The translations under genes and the position numbers were made by a program. From assembly GCA_007120385.1 (NCBI GenBank), contig SKNT01000191.1:1-36375 (forward strand): a stretch of DNA of 36,375 nucleotides, in the 5' to 3' direction. Positions 35,049 to 36,375 of the stretch are shown here, one piece after another (positions within the stretch are counted from its first letter, which is position 1; each line of letters starts with the position of its first letter). This DNA is from Balneolales bacterium (GTDB lineage Bacteria; Bacteroidota; Rhodothermia; Balneolales; Natronogracilivirgulaceae). The notes beneath the pieces were generated by a model, which did not search any database, was not told the origin of the DNA, and worked only from the letters and a program-made list of their open reading frames with translations.

Positions 35049-35993
35049 TCACGCAACAGGGTTGATCATGAATTCTTCGGGGATGGCGATTTCACGGATT
35101 CCCAGTCCGAAAAGGGCATAGTCGTATCTGGCTGGGTCGGATGCATCCATCAGGCGCAGGCGTCCGGTCAGCTCTGTGACGGCTTTCCAGTCATTGGCCC
35201 TGCGCGTTAGAAGGCCGAACAGGCGGGCGTACCGGGCAACATGCACATCCAGCGGGATCATAAGCCCGGAGGCCGGCATGAATGACATGGTTCCGGGGTC
35301 GACGCAGCTGTCACGGCGCAGCGTCCAGCGCAGAAACAGCCAGAGCCGTTTGCAGGAGCTGTTTTTTGCAGGCGTGGCCAGGTGCTTGCGAACCCTGGCC
35401 GGAGCCTCCGGGATCATGTCAAAAAAACGCTCGTGAAATAGACTGAGAAGCCTGGCGGTATCGGTTTTGTCGCTGGACGTGTCCGGGACCGGGCTGGCCA
35501 AGCCTGAGCCGTCGCACTGATGGCACTTTACCCAGAACCGCTCGAAACTTCCATCCTGCCTGAGTATCCGAGAAAGCGCACGCAGAAGCCAGCGGACGTC
35601 GTTATCCGTAAATGTGCGATGCCGGAAACCATCAAGGCGCTGCTCGTCGCGGGCGGACAGGTTGCCGATGAAGTCGGCGGGGTTCGTATCGAAACGCGCC
35701 AGCAGATTTCCGACTTTCGCCATCACGATATCACGGCGTCCCCATGCCATGAGCGCCGAGAGAAATCCTGCCAGGTTCTGATCTTCGGCGTCGTCATAAC
35801 GGTGCATGAAGGCGACCGGATCGGTGGCAATATAGGCGGGCTCCTCCACCTGTCTGATGACCGGCTCCAGAAACTGACGCAGCTTTGGGAGCTGGTCGTC
35901 TGCAACCGGCAGGAGCTCCAAACCCGACGTGGCGGCGCTCCGGGTGCTGGTGAGTGATTTCAGGATTTTGCGTTTCGGGTTGTTACGTGCCAT
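35049..35993 (-). CDS. TIGR02757 family protein (DUF2400)
   Basis: 314 aa from the ATG at 35993; a longer in-frame start at 36050 would add 19 residues deep inside the upstream gene and is less likely. Typical segments are DPVAFMHRYDDAEDQNLAGFLSALMAWGRRD, HRTFTDNDVRWLLRAL, KRLWLFLRWTLRRDS(C)VDPG, PLDVHVARYARLFGLL and the C-terminal DPARYDYALFGLGI. The family is restricted largely to Bacteroidota and a few others and has no assigned biochemical function. Its helical pattern with LDVHVARYA resembles helix-hairpin-helix DNA glycosylases, which is an impression only. A short polar insertion near residues 150-175 (CHQCDGSG...) is variable. Its start overlaps the preceding Nudix gene end by 11 bp. 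Confidence 0.8.
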   Translation of the reverse strand: MARNNPKRKILKSLTSTRSAATSGLELLPVADDQLPKLRQFLEPVIRQVEEPAYIATDPVAFMHRYDDAEDQNLAGFLSALMAWGRRDIVMAKVGNLLARFDTNPADFIGNLSARDEQRLDGFRHRTFTDNDVRWLLRALSRILRQDGSFERFWVKCHQCDGSGLASPVPDTSSDKTDTARLLSLFHERFFDMIPEAPARVRKHLATPAKNSSCKRLWLFLRWTLRRDSCVDPGTMSFMPASGLMIPLDVHVARYARLFGLLTRRANDWKAVTELTGRLRLMDASDPARYDYALFGLGIREIAIPEEFMINPVA

Positions 35994-36375
35994 CGTTGTC
36001 GCCACCAAGGAGCGATTCGGTGATTTTCCGGTTGGCTTTCGGGAAGGCATAATTTACGAGTTCTTCGGCGACTACCCATCGGATCGGTTCGCCGTTTTTA
36101 GCTTCGGCCCGGGCGGAGCCGCCTTTCATCCTGGCGTGGAATGCGTACAGCGTGATGGTGAAGTGGCTGTATGCGTGGCGTACGCTCCGGAACGGTTCAG
36201 GGTCCACCTCCACCTCCACGCCCAGCTCTTCGTACAACTCACGCCGGACCGTATCGGGCAGGGACTCCCCGCCTTCCTGTTTGCCGCCGGGAAATTCCCA
36301 GAGTCCGCCCAGCATGGCATCGACGGGCCGGCGTGCGATGAGCAGGCGTCCCTGCGCATCATGGATCACGCCTAC
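35983..36375 (-). CDS. Nudix domain protein, 5' end outside the window (C-terminal domain of MutY, or MutT-like)
   Basis: The frame is open to the window edge, so the start is not visible; a GTG at 36369 is possible but not needed. About 131 residues show a complete Nudix box, with GGKQEGGES followed by the RELYEELG core, plus GGLWEFP. This would support Mg2+-dependent cleavage of a nucleoside diphosphate derivative. The later segments SVRHAYSHFTITLYAF and NYAFPKANRKI resemble the C-terminal 8-oxoG-recognition domain of adenine glycosylase MutY, where the Nudix box is often degenerate. A stand-alone 8-oxo-dGTP diphosphatase is the alternative. It overlaps the TIGR02757 gene by 11 bp (ATGGCACGTAA). 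Confidence 0.75.
   Translation of the reverse strand, partial: VGVIHDAQGRLLIARRPVDAMLGGLWEFPGGKQEGGESLPDTVRRELYEELGVEVEVDPEPFRSVRHAYSHFTITLYAFHARMKGGSARAEAKNGEPIRWVVAEELVNYAFPKANRKITESLLGGDNDGT

Overview
The window is a gene-dense, moderately GC-rich bacterial chromosome segment. It holds about 29 protein genes and no rRNA, tRNA, CRISPR array, insertion sequence or phage gene that I could recognise. The gene content suggests a member of the Bacteroidota/Balneolota/Rhodothermota group, possibly a halophilic Balneolota-type organism. The clues are a DUF3109 gene joined to rpoN, a short Obg without the C-terminal extension, weak or absent Shine-Dalgarno (SD) sequences at most starts, two TAnnTTTG-type -7 elements, a short bS21 gene, DhnA-type class I aldolase, and very acidic insertions such as that in sigma-54. 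This placement is an inference from gene content, not a phylogenetic result.

Layout: 1-1.6 kb, PspA/IM30 and an overlapping membrane-protein gene. 1.7-3.9 kb, enoyl-CoA hydratase and a CNNM/CBS/CorC 'hemolysin' family protein. 4.0-6.8 kb, xseA (minus) divergent from pyrC (plus). 6.8-12.4 kb, minus-strand genes: a KamA-family radical SAM aminomutase, then two M16B peptidase-family genes (one catalytic, one zinc-site-less lipoprotein). 12.4-12.9 kb, a non-coding region with two diverged tandem ~100-115 bp units ending at the macA start codon. 12.9-16.7 kb, a MacA-like adaptor and two MacB/FtsX-type permeases, with no ATPase. 16.9-23.3 kb, plus-strand housekeeping genes: tsaB, accD, obg, dprA, a DUF3109 gene and rpoN. 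23.3-25.3 kb, an Lrp/AsnC regulator followed by an unrecognised 506-aa membrane protein. 25.6-29.4 kb, serS, dusB and fbaB with a clear terminator. 29.5-32.3 kb, a flippase-like membrane protein, radA and rpsU. 32.3-35.0 kb, an ABC-F ATPase translationally coupled to a CYTH/CyaB-like gene. 35.0-36.4 kb, a TIGR02757 family gene and a Nudix domain cut by the window edge.

Most genes are ordinary housekeeping functions: DNA repair and transformation, tRNA modification, translation, fatty-acid and pyrimidine synthesis, glycolysis, and envelope stress or efflux. I found no clearly new multi-gene system. The points most worth a second look are: an AccD that has lost all four zinc-ribbon cysteines; the duplicated inverted-repeat unit in front of macA; a KamA-family enzyme that keeps its cofactor residues but not the usual lysine-binding aspartates; a perfect SD in front of fbaB but none in front of rpsU; the Lrp-linked 506-aa protein; and a 16-bp minisatellite that overlaps the xseA stop codon.
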